A program made the translations under genes and the position numbers. Positions 20,278-30,982 of a DNA stretch of 64,000 nucleotides are shown in pieces. This DNA is from Orientallactaga sibirica (taxonomy: Eukaryota > Chordata > Mammalia > Rodentia > Dipodidae): the NCBI GenBank assembly GCA_036365145.1, contig JAEOAD010000024.1, positions 14,088,501-14,152,500 of the forward strand. Reading direction: 5' to 3'. Each line of letters starts with the position of its first letter. Position 1 is the first letter of the stretch. Below the pieces are notes generated by a model. It was not told the DNA's origin and did not search any database. It was given only the letters and a program-made list of their open reading frames with translations.

Positions 20278-21469
20278 CATAATAGTGGAAGTCTGTGAGT
20301 TGTGCAGTTCGTTTCTGATTTTAATTCTTTTGGCTGCTGTGAATCATTTTTCTCTAGTTGTTTGTAATTAAAACAAACAAGCAGAAAGACTCATTCTATC
20401 TCATTGCCAAATTGGATATTGCTCAACTCAAAATTAAATGTACACACACCCATAAAACTAGCCAAACTGGCTATTACAATTCCATAAAGTTCCTGTGTTC
20501 CTTAGCACTGCAGCCTTTCATAGGCTTATCCCGGTTGGCATATACTTCAAAGTAACAGTCATAAAGACTTCTACAAGAATTTGGAGCATGTAGAGGTGGA
20601 AAAAAATTGAGATTTTGTTGTTGTTGTTGTTTCCAGATAAATTGCAACAAGTACAGAACATCAGTATTGTGATAGATAGCTTAGGATAGAGAATAGAAAA
20701 ATTCCGTATCTTGTCCAAACTCCGTACTCTTAGGTCACTCTCCCAAGTCACCTAAAAATGGAAGATAATGATTCAGCCTTGTATTGTGCATCTTGGGAAT
20801 TAGTGTCAAATTCCATCTTTGGTCTCCTTAGTGAATGATTCATTCTCTAACATGATTAACAATCTGAGAGCCAGCAATGTTGGCCATTAATATCTGACTT
20901 TCAGAACCTGCTTAGGTTTAATGGCTTTGTGACGTGTTCATTTGTATTCAGGCAGGTGGGTATCCTCAATCAACTGTTCTTATTTTTAAGTTTTATTTTA
21001 ACCACAAGAATGAATTTCTTAGGATAGATATAGCACTCCATTTTCTTCCAGGTAGTTCCTCTCCCTGAGAAAAACAAAACCATAACAGACAGATTAGGGG
21101 AACTGAGATAAAAATGAGTGAGGAACCTTCAAAAAGACAAAGTAGAAAACCAGGTCAACGATATGTTGAGTTAAAAACAAATAGCTTCCATTCATTCATT
21201 CATTCATTCATTCATTGATCTGAAGGCATGACCTGGGAGATTTTTCAATACAAGCAAGTTAGAAAAATTAAGGCAGAGAGTTTCACTTATTGTTAAACTT
21301 GTGCGAAACATGTTTGTTTGTCTGTCTGTAAGGTGGACTGTGAGCTACTTGCAGAAGAACTTTTCATCTTTCTATCCCGTTCTCTGGCTTGGACCCTGTG
21401 TGGGTGATGAGACACCGTGTTGTGATGACAACATTGCTCAGCCTACAGTGTTCCACACATGAACTTCTT
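20278..21469. other. Single-copy sequence with two short simple repeats
   Basis: GTT repeats near 20617-20635 and (ATTC)n at 21190-21217. Otherwise nothing recognised. Confidence 0.45.
21190..21217. repeat. (ATTC)n microsatellite
   Basis: Seven ATTC units. Confidence 0.9.
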
Positions 21470-21625
21470 TGCATGTTACCGGGGTTCATTCTCAGAACCA
21501 TCTGGTGACAGGGTAGCATTATCTTTTGTGCCTATTTTATGAGGAAAGGGAGACTTAGTGAAGTTGATGGACACACCCCTGGTCACCCTGCTATTGAGCT
21601 GCTGAAACGGTCTGAAATCACTTCT
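21470..21625 (-). mobile_element. MIR SINE fragment
   Basis: GTAGCATTATCTTTTGTGCCTATTTTATGAGGAAAGGGAGACTTAGTGAAGTTGATGG...CTGGTCACCCTGCTATTGAG matches the MIR complement (TATTATCCCCATTTTACAGATGAGGAAACTGAGGC...GGTCACACAGC). Confidence 0.65.
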
Positions 21626-22468
21626 CTTTCTTTGTTCTAGAGCCATGGCATGAGTTGCTATGCTATATGTTCATTTCTTGAATAAACGAGAGCCGAACAA
21701 GCCAAGAACCACTTCCCCAATCTCACCCCCATGACTCAGTAGCGTTGGAATGTGACACAAAGAAGGGCACAGGAGTGATGCCCTAACGAGTTTCATCAGC
21801 CGGTGAGGGTAAAGAAAGTTTAGTGTGGGCAAGAGACTGAACAATAACTTCTGGCATCACTAGATCCAGGCAGAAAGCCCCGCAAAGGGAAAGCTGAGCA
21901 AATACTAGAGAACTTTGTTTCTCAGAGAAGACGTTCCCAAAGTGATGCCTCCTAGACCCCATTTTATTGGAGTCCCTGCTGGAATGTGCAGAGCAGAACC
22001 AAACCACAAAGGGAGCAGTCTGGACATGCCTCTCTATGCCCAGCTACCCTTCTCCTGCCCCCCACAACCATCCTCCATGCTTTGGACACACATGGGTGGA
22101 AAGTTTTGCCTACGTTGGCTTCCCTCATGTTTGTGCGTGGGTGTGCGTTGTGTGCCCAACTCTGCCACGAGCAGCGCGGGTTGCTTTACCTGCTGTTGAG
22201 TCTCAACAGGGTGAGACATGTGTCTGTGGTTGCAGCCTGTCCTAGGAAAACTTGTCATACTGGATATGGAAATTGTTAAAGCGAAGTGGGAGGCCAGGTT
22301 GTCTTTCTTATTTTCATGCTGATACTGGGTTGCTTGTCCTTGTTGACAGCTGCCGGACCACAAGGAAGTGATCTGCACGGACCAGACCGCTCACCTGGCC
22401 ACTCTGCGGACCTCAGCCAAAGGCACAAGTCAAGAGACAAAGGGCATTGCAGGAAATATCCCTATCAA
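21626..22468. other. Single-copy block with overlapping open frames
   Basis: Between 21915 and 22378 all three plus frames (94, 92 and 97 codons) and one minus frame (114 codons) are open at once. This looks like a stop-poor, GC-richer patch, not a single coding frame. No domain recognised and no paired splice sites could be assigned. Confidence 0.4.
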
Positions 22469-22482
22469 AAAACCACAGACAG

Positions 22483-22674
22483 GACCTGCAGAGATGGCCT
22501 AGCAGTTAAGGCGTTTGCCTGCAAAGCCAAAGGATATCAGCTCGATTCTCCAGGACCCACGTGAGCCACATGCACAAGGTGGCGCATGCATCTGGAGTTC
22601 GTTTGCAGTGGCTGGAGGCCCTGGTGCGTCCATTCTCTCCCTCTCTCACTTGCTCTCTCTCTGCCTCTTCTCTC

Positions 22675-22722
<48 letters not shown>

Positions 22723-22735
22723 GTTGTATATATAT
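22483..22735 (+). mobile_element. DIP SINE with perfect TSD
   Basis: Head GACCTGCAGAGATGGCCTAGCAG; B box CAGCTCGATTCTCC; tail of about 13 AAAT units. TSD AAAACCACAGACAG occurs at 22469-22482 and 22736-22749, a perfect 14 bp. Confidence 0.96.
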
Positions 22736-22825
22736 AAAACCACAGACAGAGCAGTAAGAGAACCTCCCCCATACAACGCCTCCTATCTGACTACCTTGGG
22801 TCTCAGTCCTAAGGGCTTGCCAGCT

Positions 22826-22975
22826 TTCTTTCTTTCTTCCTTTCTTTTTTCCTTTGTTCTTTTTCCTCTCTCCCTACCTTCTTTCCTTAATTCATTCCTT
22901 CCTTCCTGCCTTCCTTCCTCCTTCCTTCCTTCCTCCCTTGCTCCCTCCCTCCCTTCCTTCTTTCCTTTTTCTTTT
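22826..22975. repeat. Imperfect (TTCC)n/(TTTC)n pyrimidine tract
   Basis: About 150 bases almost free of purines on the plus strand. It lies upstream of a DIP but outside that element's TSD. Confidence 0.9.
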
Positions 22976-23002
22976 TGTATTACTTCTCTTTCATCCTTTT
23001 TG

Positions 23003-23231
23003 TTTTTTTTAAATATAGATTTCTTATATTTTATTTATTTATTTGAAAGGGAGAGAGGGGAAGAGGCAGATAGAGAGAGAATGGGTGTGCCAGAGCCTCT
23101 AGCCACTACTAATGAACTCCAGACACATGTACTACTGTGAGCATTTGGCTTACGTGGGTACTGGGGAATCAAACCTGGATCCTTAGGCTTCACAGGCATG
23201 TGCCTTAACCACTAAGCCATCTCTCCAGCCC
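23003..23231 (-). mobile_element. DIP SINE with TSD
   Basis: TSD TCATCCTTTTTG (22991-23002) versus TCATCCTTTTTT (23232-23243). It contains GTGCCAGAGCCTCTAGCCACTACTAATGAACTCC and the full head complement. Confidence 0.94.
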
Positions 23232-23245
23232 TCATCCTTTTTTCA

Positions 23246-23350
23246 TTTAGACATGATTTCATCATGTACCCTAGGCTGACCTTGAGCATGTGATCCTCTT
23301 GCTTTGTCCTCTGGTTCTGGATTTTAAGTATGGACCACTATGTTTGTTTA
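23246..23350 (-). mobile_element. Old B1-like SINE
   Basis: ATGATTTCATCATGTACCCTAGGCTGACCTTGAGC to GGACCACTATGTTTG, heavily diverged. Confidence 0.5.
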
Positions 23351-24878
23351 GCCCTTTCCGCCCTCCCCCCCCTTCAGGGCCACCCCCTGACTTGTATTTG
23401 ATCAATGTTTTTGACAAACAGATTTAAGTGTCAGTATGGGTGTGACACAACTCTGCTCTAGGACAAGGTAGCTCACTTTCATAATGCCATTACCAATGGA
23501 AATTTTTTTTTTTTCTTGTGATGTGATTTCGTAAGGATTAATGAGGAGGAAACATCAACTTTAAGAAGCTGAATTTGAATAAACATTGTACAAGGTGTCT
23601 CCTTAATCAGAGTCCATCTGATCCTTTCGGTTTTCTTTTTTCCTTGTGCTGCAAAGTTTCCAAGAACAGGTCCTGTTGTGCACCTCTGCCTACTTCCTTG
23701 TTCCGGGAGATAGATAGGACACAGAGAGAGCAGCATTCTTGGGGTAGATACTCTGATATTTCCACTCCAGGGAAAACAGGACATCCAGACACTTGCAACT
23801 GTAAAACCAGATAGCAGAACTGACTTCACACCTGCCCTCTCCCCCCAGGAAGAGTTAGCCTGTCCATCTCCGTGTAGTCCCTTCCAGCACGTCGTCGTAG
23901 CAGCCAGCTCATCATAGCCTTTTCTGTTCACAGCCCTTACCGGGACAACACAAACCCCGATTGGCTGCCCCATCCCCTCAAACTCCCAGGTCTTTCTGAA
24001 TCCGTTTTTGGGTTTCTTGACATGTACATAAGGTAATGGTGATGCATACCTGACCTGTCTCAAGTCTATAAATCTTTTTGCAGAGGGGGGTAGGGTGATC
24101 AGCAAGGACACAGTCATTGTTTTCAGGTAACCAAGGTGATTTCTTCTTTATGTGATAGAACCCAATGTCTCATATCTTTGTGTTGAGTCCTTGGCTGTCT
24201 CACATGACTTCCGCATCTACAGAGGGGTGCACCAGGCTGTGCCCAGGGCAAACAGGTGTTTAAGTTTTGCTTGGTAATGTGCGAATTATTTTCAAAAAGT
24301 AATTTCCCCTATTTGGGCAATTAAAAGAACAGCTACATTCGTTTTACAGTTTCTGCTTATTGTGTGCTTATTTTATTCAAAACAGAAAAAAGAAAAATCC
24401 TTGTTCCAGGAGTCCATCTGTTGTTACATTTCATGCGAACTAAACACCCTGGAAAATATGGTTAAACACACTTTGTTCCCATTTCCCCCACCTTTGGACT
24501 GACACCAGTCATAAAACTCCATCTTGTATAGACAAGCTGTTAAAATAAGTTACTAAGAAACCCAAACAGGTGTAAAGGCCACTCCTCAGGTGAGTGGGCT
24601 CTCTTTTTGCTGTAGTTATATAGCCAAACCCAAACTCACTGTGAGATGGTGTTTCATAGTCGATATTTTAAACCACATTATATGACTATGGAACCACACC
24701 CAGCAGAGTCAATTTTCCTGCTTCGGAACTCCCGTGTTATGCAGCGCACATTCATGCTTTCTCCTCATGGTCTCACCTTGCCTCATAGCCTCAGCGTTTA
24801 TGGGCAGGCTACTCTATAGCATTTCAAACATGTCATCTCTCCCAAGATGTATTCAAAGAAATAGGTGGGTAATAAAAA
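23351..24878. other. Repeat-poor single-copy block
   Basis: About 1.5 kb without a recognised repeat apart from short homopolymers. It holds the longest open frame of the window (see 23479-24117). Confidence 0.5.
23479..24117 (-). other. Unexplained 212-codon open frame, product unknown
   Basis: The longest open frame in the window, in non-repeat DNA. It begins MTVSLLITLPPSAKRF and ends with a lysine run (HHKKKKK) encoded by the T tract at 23503-23514. The ATG context has A at -3. I see no signal peptide, convincing membrane segment or known motif, and it matches no protein family I recognise. No poly-A tail, TSD or obvious flanking splice sites mark it as a retrocopy or exon. By a rough estimate, one frame of this length would arise by chance about once in ten windows of this size, so it is probably fortuitous. 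Confidence 0.12.
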
Positions 24879-24888
24879 AGGAAGCCAA

Positions 24889-25068
24889 GAGCCGGGCATG
24901 GTCGTGCATGCCTTTAATCCCAGCACTCAGGAGGCAGAGGTAGGAGGATCGCTGTGAGTTTGAGGCCAGCCTGAGACTACATAGTGAATTCTAGGTCAGC
25001 CTGGGCTAGAGTGAGACCCTACCTCAAAAAACAAAAAAAAACAAAAATAAAAACAAAAACAAAACAAG
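24889..25068 (+). mobile_element. B1 SINE, young, with TSD
   Basis: GAGCCGGGCATGGTCGTGCATGCCTTTAATCCCAGCACTCAGGAGG is close to the family consensus, and the A-rich tail has AAAC interruptions. TSD AGGAAGCCAA occurs at 24879-24888 and 25069-25078. Confidence 0.96.
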
Positions 25069-25078
25069 AGGAAGCCAA

Positions 25079-25727
25079 AGTGTCCTGAGTATGAGAGACA
25101 GAAGACATTGTTAACAAGGTGAAAGGAACACTATTTCTGGAAAGCCTGAGAACAATTTATAAAATTATAGGAAGGGTATACAGGTTAAGAGCAAGAGCAA
25201 GTTCACTTAAAGGAAGTAACTGCTATCCCCTCTCTAGCATTTTCTGTGCACCTGCTATGCTATGGAATTTTTGTTCCTCCTTTGGTCCTTGCTGGTTTGC
25301 ATGGAAATAGCAAGAACATGTCCTAAGAAAAGTGTGTGACTTACTCACATCCCTTCAACAAGCAATTACCTGATGTAGATTTCTAGCCTAGTGAGGTTGG
25401 AACCCAACACAGCCTTCCTCCAAAGGTTCTTTGTCACTCCTGATTCCATGAGCTTTATGTTGTGAGAACAAATGAATAGGGGCATTTTTTTTTTTTGGAC
25501 TTGGCTTATAATTCCAGTGATAAGATAATGACTGGCTGGTAACAAGGGTGAACATGTACACGCTCTTGGTTGGCTCCTCTGTATCCAGATAGGAACTACT
25601 GTGTGACATCCAGGCTGATCTGGCTTCTGTCTGATTCTGAGCAATGGTGAGTCATTTGATTAAAGTCAGAGCTGATTGATTTCTTTTTCCAATGAAAAAA
25701 AAATGACTATCGTCTTCCCTAAATCGT
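25079..25727. other. Single-copy sequence, no feature recognised
   Basis: Two minus-strand frames (92 and 73 codons) overlap at 25366-25644 with no recognised domain. Confidence 0.4.
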
Positions 25728-25736
25728 CCATTCCTT

Positions 25737-25907
25737 TTATTTTATTTTATTTATTTATTTTGTTTTTTTGAGGTAGGGTCTCACTGTAGCCCAGGCTGAT
25801 CTGGAATTCACTCTGTAGTCTCAGGGTGGCCTCGAACTCACAGTGATCCTCCTACCTCTTCCTCCCAAGTACTGGGATTAAAGGTGTACACCACCACGCC
25901 CGGCTAC
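25737..25907 (-). mobile_element. B1 SINE with TSD
   Basis: Tail (TTTTA)n/(TTTA)n; TSD CCATTCCTT occurs at 25728-25736 and 25908-25916. Close to consensus. Confidence 0.95.
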
Positions 25908-26182
25908 CCATTCCTTGTAAATGAATCTGACCAGTTGCCTATATATTAAAGAAAACTTTTCATAGTCATTTACCCAGAAGTAAGCATGTTTCTTTTCTCC
26001 TTGAATCTTCAAGAAGACACAAAGGAAAATGATTCTTTCAGGACTGGCCTTATGAAGCTGCCTTAGCCAAATTTCATCATTTCTCCGTCATTGCTCTAGT
26101 TTTCTTCCATTTATAGCAATGTTTTGCTTTGTTTGTATTATTTTCTGAACTGTAGTATCACTTTTCTCTACTCATCTGTTCT

Positions 26183-26337
26183 TTGTTTTTTGTTTTTTGA
26201 GATAGGGTCTCGCTCTAGCCCAGGCTGACATGGAATTCACTATGTAATCTCAGGGTAGCCTTGAACTCTTGGCGATCCTCCTACCCCTGCCTCCCGAGTG
26301 CTGGGATTAAAGGCGTGTGCCACCACGCTTGGTTTAT
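26183..26337 (-). mobile_element. B1 SINE with TSD
   Basis: TSD TCATCTGTTCT occurs at 26172-26182 and 26338-26348, a perfect 11 bp. Confidence 0.96.
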
Positions 26338-26348
26338 TCATCTGTTCT

Positions 26349-27921
26349 AGATGATCACGTAGCTTTCAGTCATAAAATATTGGGAATAACTTTTATATTC
26401 TTCCGGGCTAGAAATTGGACTGAAAGAAGACCACAGTTTACTTGGGAGTCACATAAAGCCATATGGATTTAGTTACTGGGCGTGGAGAACACCGAGGCTA
26501 CCGTAGGCGTATGTTCTAGTGGGGGTGGGCCAGTCGGGTGGCACAGCTCTGTGACCTGGAACAACTAGAGTGAATGAATGTGCCAAGATTTGAACTACAT
26601 CTTGACGGTGACTTTGGGTAGGCAAAAATGGGGAAGAGGAAGAAATTCTCATGCGGCAAGGGCGACGCAAGAGAAAAAGAAGTCCAAAGACAAGACTGTA
26701 TTTTGCACGGGGAAGGGACAGCAAGGAATATTGGGAAAGGTGAAAGATGTGGCTGCTGTACAATTATTGGGTCAGCTTTTTTGTTGTAGTTGTTTTCTTC
26801 TGCAGGAATTCTCTAGGCCTGCTTAGAGAAAGAACAAAATCCTGGGAAGACCTCCAGCTGGCTGCCAGCAAGATATGAGAAGATGGACTTCCTTCCTGTT
26901 TTCTTACTTTCTCTGTCTTAATCAATGACAGACAGAACATTTCTTAGCACCCGTGTTGCTCAGAAAGTCAGGGGATGCATTAAGTTGCCCAAGTTATACC
27001 AACAAAGTGGCTAAAAGGCAGACCTTCTATAGCAAGCGTGTCAAGCTCCACATACTGGCATTTTACACTGAATAATTCTTTGTTGTGGGGGGTGGGGGTG
27101 GTCCTACAGGACACAAATGTTTCCCTGCATCCTCGAGAACCCACTGATGCCAGTAACAGCTCCCCTCCATTTGGAAGAACCAAACATTGCCCAATGCTCG
27201 CCTGAGGGTCGGGGGGTGGGGAGAATCATCTCCAGTTGAGATCTGCGCCTTGAGACTAGACCAGAGAATGACCTACTAACAGGCATGGTTTCTTTATGCC
27301 TGGAAAATTGCTGTGGCAAGGTAAAGATTTACTATCTGAGAAAAGGCCTGGAGCTTGAAGAAGAGTAGTGTGCCTGTCCTGAAAGGACCTCAAGGGCACA
27401 GATATGTCTCTTGTTTCGGAATCCTCTTCCTAGGGCCCCGTACAGTTGCCCAAACCTAGAGAATGGTGGCGGAATGTCGCCTGAATAAGTGGGACTTTTA
27501 GTTTGGAGTCCCAGAGTCTGCGCCGTGCTCCGAGGAGAAATCACCCAGATCAACAGCTGCTTACGTGTGGCTCTGTGCCCTCATTGGCTTACTGTGTTCT
27601 ATTTGAGAGTCTCTTGAATATTGCAAAGGTAACCAAGGATACCAGTATGATCACGTGCAGCAGACATATGGGGAGAAGAATAGAGCCCTGCACGTCATAA
27701 GGCCTGTTTGTCAGGTTTACTGCGAGAGTGCAGAGTGTGTCCAAGAAGGGCCACGGCCTCCCTTACACTGGCGATTATTTATGGCGTCCATCCTCGCTAA
27801 TTGTTAGTATAATAGCACCTCTTGCCCTTGAACTTTACATCTGGCCTTAAGCACAGGGTAGGGCTATCTTTCTTCGTCTCAGGAAGCTGAGTCCCGAGGT
27901 GCAGAAACCGTGCTGGTCATC
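26349..27921. other. Longest repeat-poor block of the window
   Basis: About 1.57 kb with no recognised repeat. Several frames of 60-96 codons occur on both strands (for example 26473-26763 minus and 27332-27553 minus). None shows a domain I recognise. The text GCGATTATTTATGGCGTCCATCC near 27771 is unusual for this window but unassigned. Confidence 0.45.
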
Positions 27922-28040
27922 TATTTATTTGAATTGGACAGGGTCTCCTTTTGTGGCCTCAGCTGGCCTCCAGTTAATAATCCTCCTGCTTCAGCTTCCC
28001 TAGCGCTGGGATTAAAGCCATGCATTACCACACCTTACCT
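27922..28040 (-). mobile_element. Old B1-like SINE
   Basis: GACAGGGTCTCCTTTTGTGGCCTCAGCTGGCCTCC to GCTGGGATTAAAGCCATGCATTACC. Confidence 0.65.
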
Positions 28041-28049
28041 GAACACCCC

Positions 28050-28518
28050 GTGGGGTGTGTGTGTGTGTGCGCGCGCGTGCGCACACAGATCCAGATGCAT
28101 GTTTATATGATGTTGGGTTTCTTCCTCAGTTGCTCTCAATATTTTTTTATATTTTATTTATTTATTTATTTATTTGGGGGGGGGTGGGGAATGGGCACAC
28201 CAGGGCCCCCAGCTTCTGCAAACAAACTCCAGACGTGTGCGCCCCCTTGTGCATCTGGCTAACATGGGTCCTGGAGAAAAAAAACCTGGGTCCTTTGGCT
28301 CCGTAAGCAAGCTCCAGGAACCTTCTCTGAGTCTGTAGCTCACTGGCTTGACTAGCAAGGCTAGCCAGTGAGCCCTGGGCATCTTCCTGTCTCTACTTTT
28401 CCAGCACTGGGATTCCAGGAGTAAGCCACTGTGCTTGCCTTCTGGGTGGTACTGGGGAATCCAAACTGAGATCTTTAGGCTACTATTGCAAGCCCTTTCC
28501 CACTGAGCCGTCTCCCTA
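28050..28518 (-). mobile_element. B4-like composite repeat, interrupted by a DIP
   Basis: The GT/GC-rich end (28050-28090) leads to GTTGGGTTTCTTCCTCAGTTGCTCTC, then the DIP. It resumes at about 28313 (CTGTAGCTCACTGGCTTGACTAGC...CACTGGGATTCC) and ends with the tRNA-head complement ACTGAGCCGTCTCCCTAGC. Confidence 0.75.
28142..28312 (-). mobile_element. DIP SINE with missing head, inside the B4-like repeat
   Basis: (TTTA)n tail and a G-run replacing the usual GA tract (GGGGGGGGGGTGGGG), then CAGGGCCCCCAGCTTCTGCAAACAAACTCC. It stops near CCGTAAGCAAGCTCC, so the terminal head of about 30 bases is absent. This reads as a 5'-truncated insertion. Confidence 0.85.
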
Positions 28519-28802
28519 GCTCACCTCTGCTTCCTTAGTGAAGACTTGGTTAGTAGAGATGTGATGGTGAGTGTAGGGATAGGCTATGAGCTTTGTCTGA
28601 CAAAGATGGTGGTGCCATTCTACTTCTGATCACGTGAAGACAAACTAAATGAAATCGGCTGGCTCCATTTTTCTCCTCTCAGGACTCTTGTCTCCTTTAT
28701 CTCTCCAGTGTTTCCTTTTTGAATGTATTTTGTATTCGACATACATTGTTTCTGAGATTAATGACTAGATTCAAAAATTCTAGGCTAAGGATTTGAAAGA
28801 AT

Positions 28803-28913
28803 CTCCCTTCCTTCCTTCCTTCCTTCCTTCCTTCCTTCCTTCCTTCCTTCCTTCCTTCCTTCCCTCCCCCTCCCTCCCCCTCTCCCTTCCTTCCTTCCTT
28901 CCTTCCTTCCTTC

Positions 28914-28968
<55 letters not shown>

Positions 28969-28970
28969 TT
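28803..28970. repeat. (CCTT)n/(CTTT)n tract inside a B1 insertion
   Basis: About 25 CCTT-type units with a CCCTCCCC interruption, then about 14 CTTT units. It lies between the upstream TSD TTGAAAGAAT (28793-28802) and the B1 body, so it is the expanded tail of that B1. Confidence 0.95.
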
Positions 28971-29129
28971 GTTTGTTTTTGTTTCTGCTTTTTCGAGGCT
29001 GGGTTTCACTCTAGCTCAGGCTGACCTGGAATTCACTATGTAGTCTCAAGGTGGCCTCGAACTCACAGTGATCCTCCTACCTCTGCCTCCTGAGTGCTGG
29101 GATTAAAGGCGTGTGCCACCATGCTCTGC
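28971..29129 (-). mobile_element. B1 SINE with giant pyrimidine tail
   Basis: CTTTTTCGAGGCTGGGTTTCACTCTAGCTCAGGC through GTGCCACCATGCTCTGC. The TSD after it is TTGAAGGAAT (29130-29139), nine of ten bases matching the copy upstream of the pyrimidine tract. Confidence 0.95.
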
Positions 29130-29334
29130 TTGAAGGAATTTCTTGTTGGAAAGCTTTTATGTCAAAGATTATTATGTAAAAGGCTGAGATGAAACCCTCC
29201 AAGGCACCCCTGACTTCCTCCTTTGTCTCCCACCTCGTCATCTGACCCCAACCGTGTGGGCTTTCCTTTCCAAGTCCGTTCAGGATCTGAGCATTCTTGA
29301 CCATCTGCATGGCTGCCATGCTGCGTGGCTACCA

Positions 29335-29905
29335 AAAGCTCAATAGAGTAGCTAGGGTGACATTGGACAGTGTTAAGTTAGATCTTGCTGTGCCTTTACT
29401 CAAAACCTTCCAGTGTCCCCTTATCTCATGGTCAAAACCAAATTCCATACGTGGTTCTACAACAATCCCAAGTGCCCTAAGAGCTCACTCTTATCTCTGG
29501 CTTTTCTCATCACTTTCCATAGTCCATCCTCCACTCGTTGTTTCCTAAACACATGAGCCATGCTGTACCCAACCCTGAAGACTGGGACCCCCTCCCCACA
29601 GCTACCTATGCGATTGCATTCAGTTCTTTCAAGTCTGTGCCTGAGTATCGGCCTCACAAGGAGCCCCACCCTGATGGTGCTATCTGTGGTTTTCCACACT
29701 CGCTCATACCCTTCATTGTTTTTTTTGTAAAATAGCATTTACTACTTTCTAATACTAATTAATTAATTAGTTAATTCACTAAGTTTATTTCTTTATTTAT
29801 TTTTGTCTTTCTTGCTAGTCTGGAAGTCTCACAAAAGCAGGGATCTTTGTTTCTCCCAAGTACCCAGAACAATGTCTTCATACATTGAGCGCTCAGTATT
29901 TGTGG
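29335..29905 (+). mobile_element. LINE L2 3' end, about 570 bp
   Basis: CTCAAAACCTTCCAGTGTCCCCTTATCTCATGG, CCCTAAGAGCTCACTC, TTTCCTAAACACATGAGCCATGC, GTCTGGAAGTCTCACAAAAGCAGGGATCTTTG and CCCAGAACAATGTCTTC follow the L2 3' consensus in order. It is the longest L2 in the window; the open frames across it are by-products. Confidence 0.8.
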
Positions 29906-30027
29906 TTGAATCAAGACCTCTTTTAAAGCCCGGATTCACTGCTGCTTGCTCAGCCTGCCTTCCTGCTCAGGAAAGGATCAATAGAAAGTTCTTCACTGTA
30001 ATGGTCAGTACTACACTTTCTCTTTTC

Positions 30028-30236
30028 TTTAATTAAAAATATCTATTTTATTTATATTTATTTTTTATGAGAGAGAGAGAGAATGGGCATGCCAGGGCCT
30101 CTTACCACTGCAAATAAACTGAGGACTCAATGTGCCACTTTGTGTACCTGGCTTTACTTGGGCTCTGGGGAATTGAACCTAGGCCGTCGGGCTTTGCAAG
30201 CAAGCACTTTACCCACTGAACCATCTCTCCAGTCCC
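30028..30236 (-). mobile_element. DIP SINE
   Basis: GAGAGAGAGAATGGGCATGCCAGGGCCTCTTACC to ACTGAACCATCTCTCCAGTCCC; moderately diverged. Confidence 0.9.
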
Positions 30237-30289
30237 AATAGTGTATGTTTCCTTTAAGTGCAATCTTCAGATTCAGTTCCCACAAAACT

Positions 30290-30380
30290 TTGTTTGCTCC
30301 TATATCAACTTCACAGAGTCAGGATGAGAATTAAAGAGCTAATACAAGTGTAGAACCTAGGAAAGTGCCTGGCATGCGAG
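30290..30380 (+). mobile_element. MIR 3'-end fragment
   Basis: AGGATGAGAATTAAAGAGCTAATACAAGTGTAGAACCTAGGAAAGTGCCTGGCATGCG parallels the MIR end (GGATTAAATGAGATAATGCATGTAAAGCGCTTAGCACAGTGCCTGGCAC). Confidence 0.65.
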
Positions 30381-30454
30381 TTACATTTTATTTATGTTTT
30401 GTGTTTTCCTTGCCCTATGGTACTTTGATCAGGGTAGAGATACAAAGAAGCACC

Positions 30455-30622
30455 CTTTTTAAAAATTTTTATTTTCATTTTTCATTTATTTGAGAGAGAG
30501 AATGGGCATGCCAGGGCATGCTATACCAGGTGCATCTGGTTTATGTGGGTCCTGGGGACTTGAACCTGAGTTCTTTGACTTTGCAGGCAAGTATCTTAAC
30601 TACTAAGCCATCTCTTTCTCCC
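30455..30622 (-). mobile_element. DIP SINE with internal deletion
   Basis: GCATGCCAGGGC jumps to ATGCTATACCAGGTGCATCTGG, so about 45 bases (the CCACTGCAAACGAACTCCAGATGC part) are missing. The head complement ends AAGCCATCTCTTTCTCC. Confidence 0.88.
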
Positions 30623-30639
30623 CAGAGAAACAGCTTCGC

Positions 30640-30705
30640 TAGTAAACACATTAATGAATGAACGAACGAGTGAATGAGTGAAGAAGAAAGAAGGAATGAA
30701 TGAAA
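30640..30705. repeat. GAAT/GAAC-rich stretch
   Basis: ATGAATGAACGAACGAGTGAATGAGTG, typical of L2/MIR 3' tails; it may be the displaced tail of the MIR at 30290. Confidence 0.6.
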
Positions 30706-30828
30706 TTCAATGTGATAACTGTCTGTTCATATATTCAGCCCATTAGGTTTTAACTTCTAGGAACCACCTCTTTTTCCCTTCTTATAGATGATTTCTTTCT
30801 TGAGGGCTATGTCAAAAGATTTATATAA

Positions 30829-30967
30829 AACTGGGTATGGTGACATACATCTTAATCCCAGCACTTGGAAGGCAAAGGTAGGAAGATCGCAGTGAGTTCA
30901 AGGCCATCCTGAGACTACATAGTGAATCAGGTCAGTGTGGACTAGAGTGAGACCCTTCCAGACACAC
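30829..30967 (+). mobile_element. B1 SINE with TSD
   Basis: CTGGGTATGGTGACATACATCTTAATCCCAGC; TSD AAAAGATTTATATA (about 30814-30828) versus AAAAGATTTTTATA (about 30968-30981). Confidence 0.9.
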
Positions 30968-30982
30968 AAAAAGATTTTTATA

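Noticed and set aside
22724..23140. 138-codon plus frame, one of the longest in the window
   Set aside because: It is built from a pyrimidine tract (SLPSFLPSFL) running into an antisense DIP.
28068..28083. GCGCGCGTGCGC patch as a possible CpG island
   Set aside because: It is a short GT/GC part of a B4-like repeat, far too small for a CpG island.
28339..28372. Perfect 10-bp inverted repeat CTCACTGGCT...AGCCAGTGAG
   Set aside because: Explained by the text of the B4-like repeat (CTCACTGG..., GCCAGTGAGCCC), which carries these words normally.
29457..29738. 93-codon minus frame
   Set aside because: It is antisense to an old L2 3' end.
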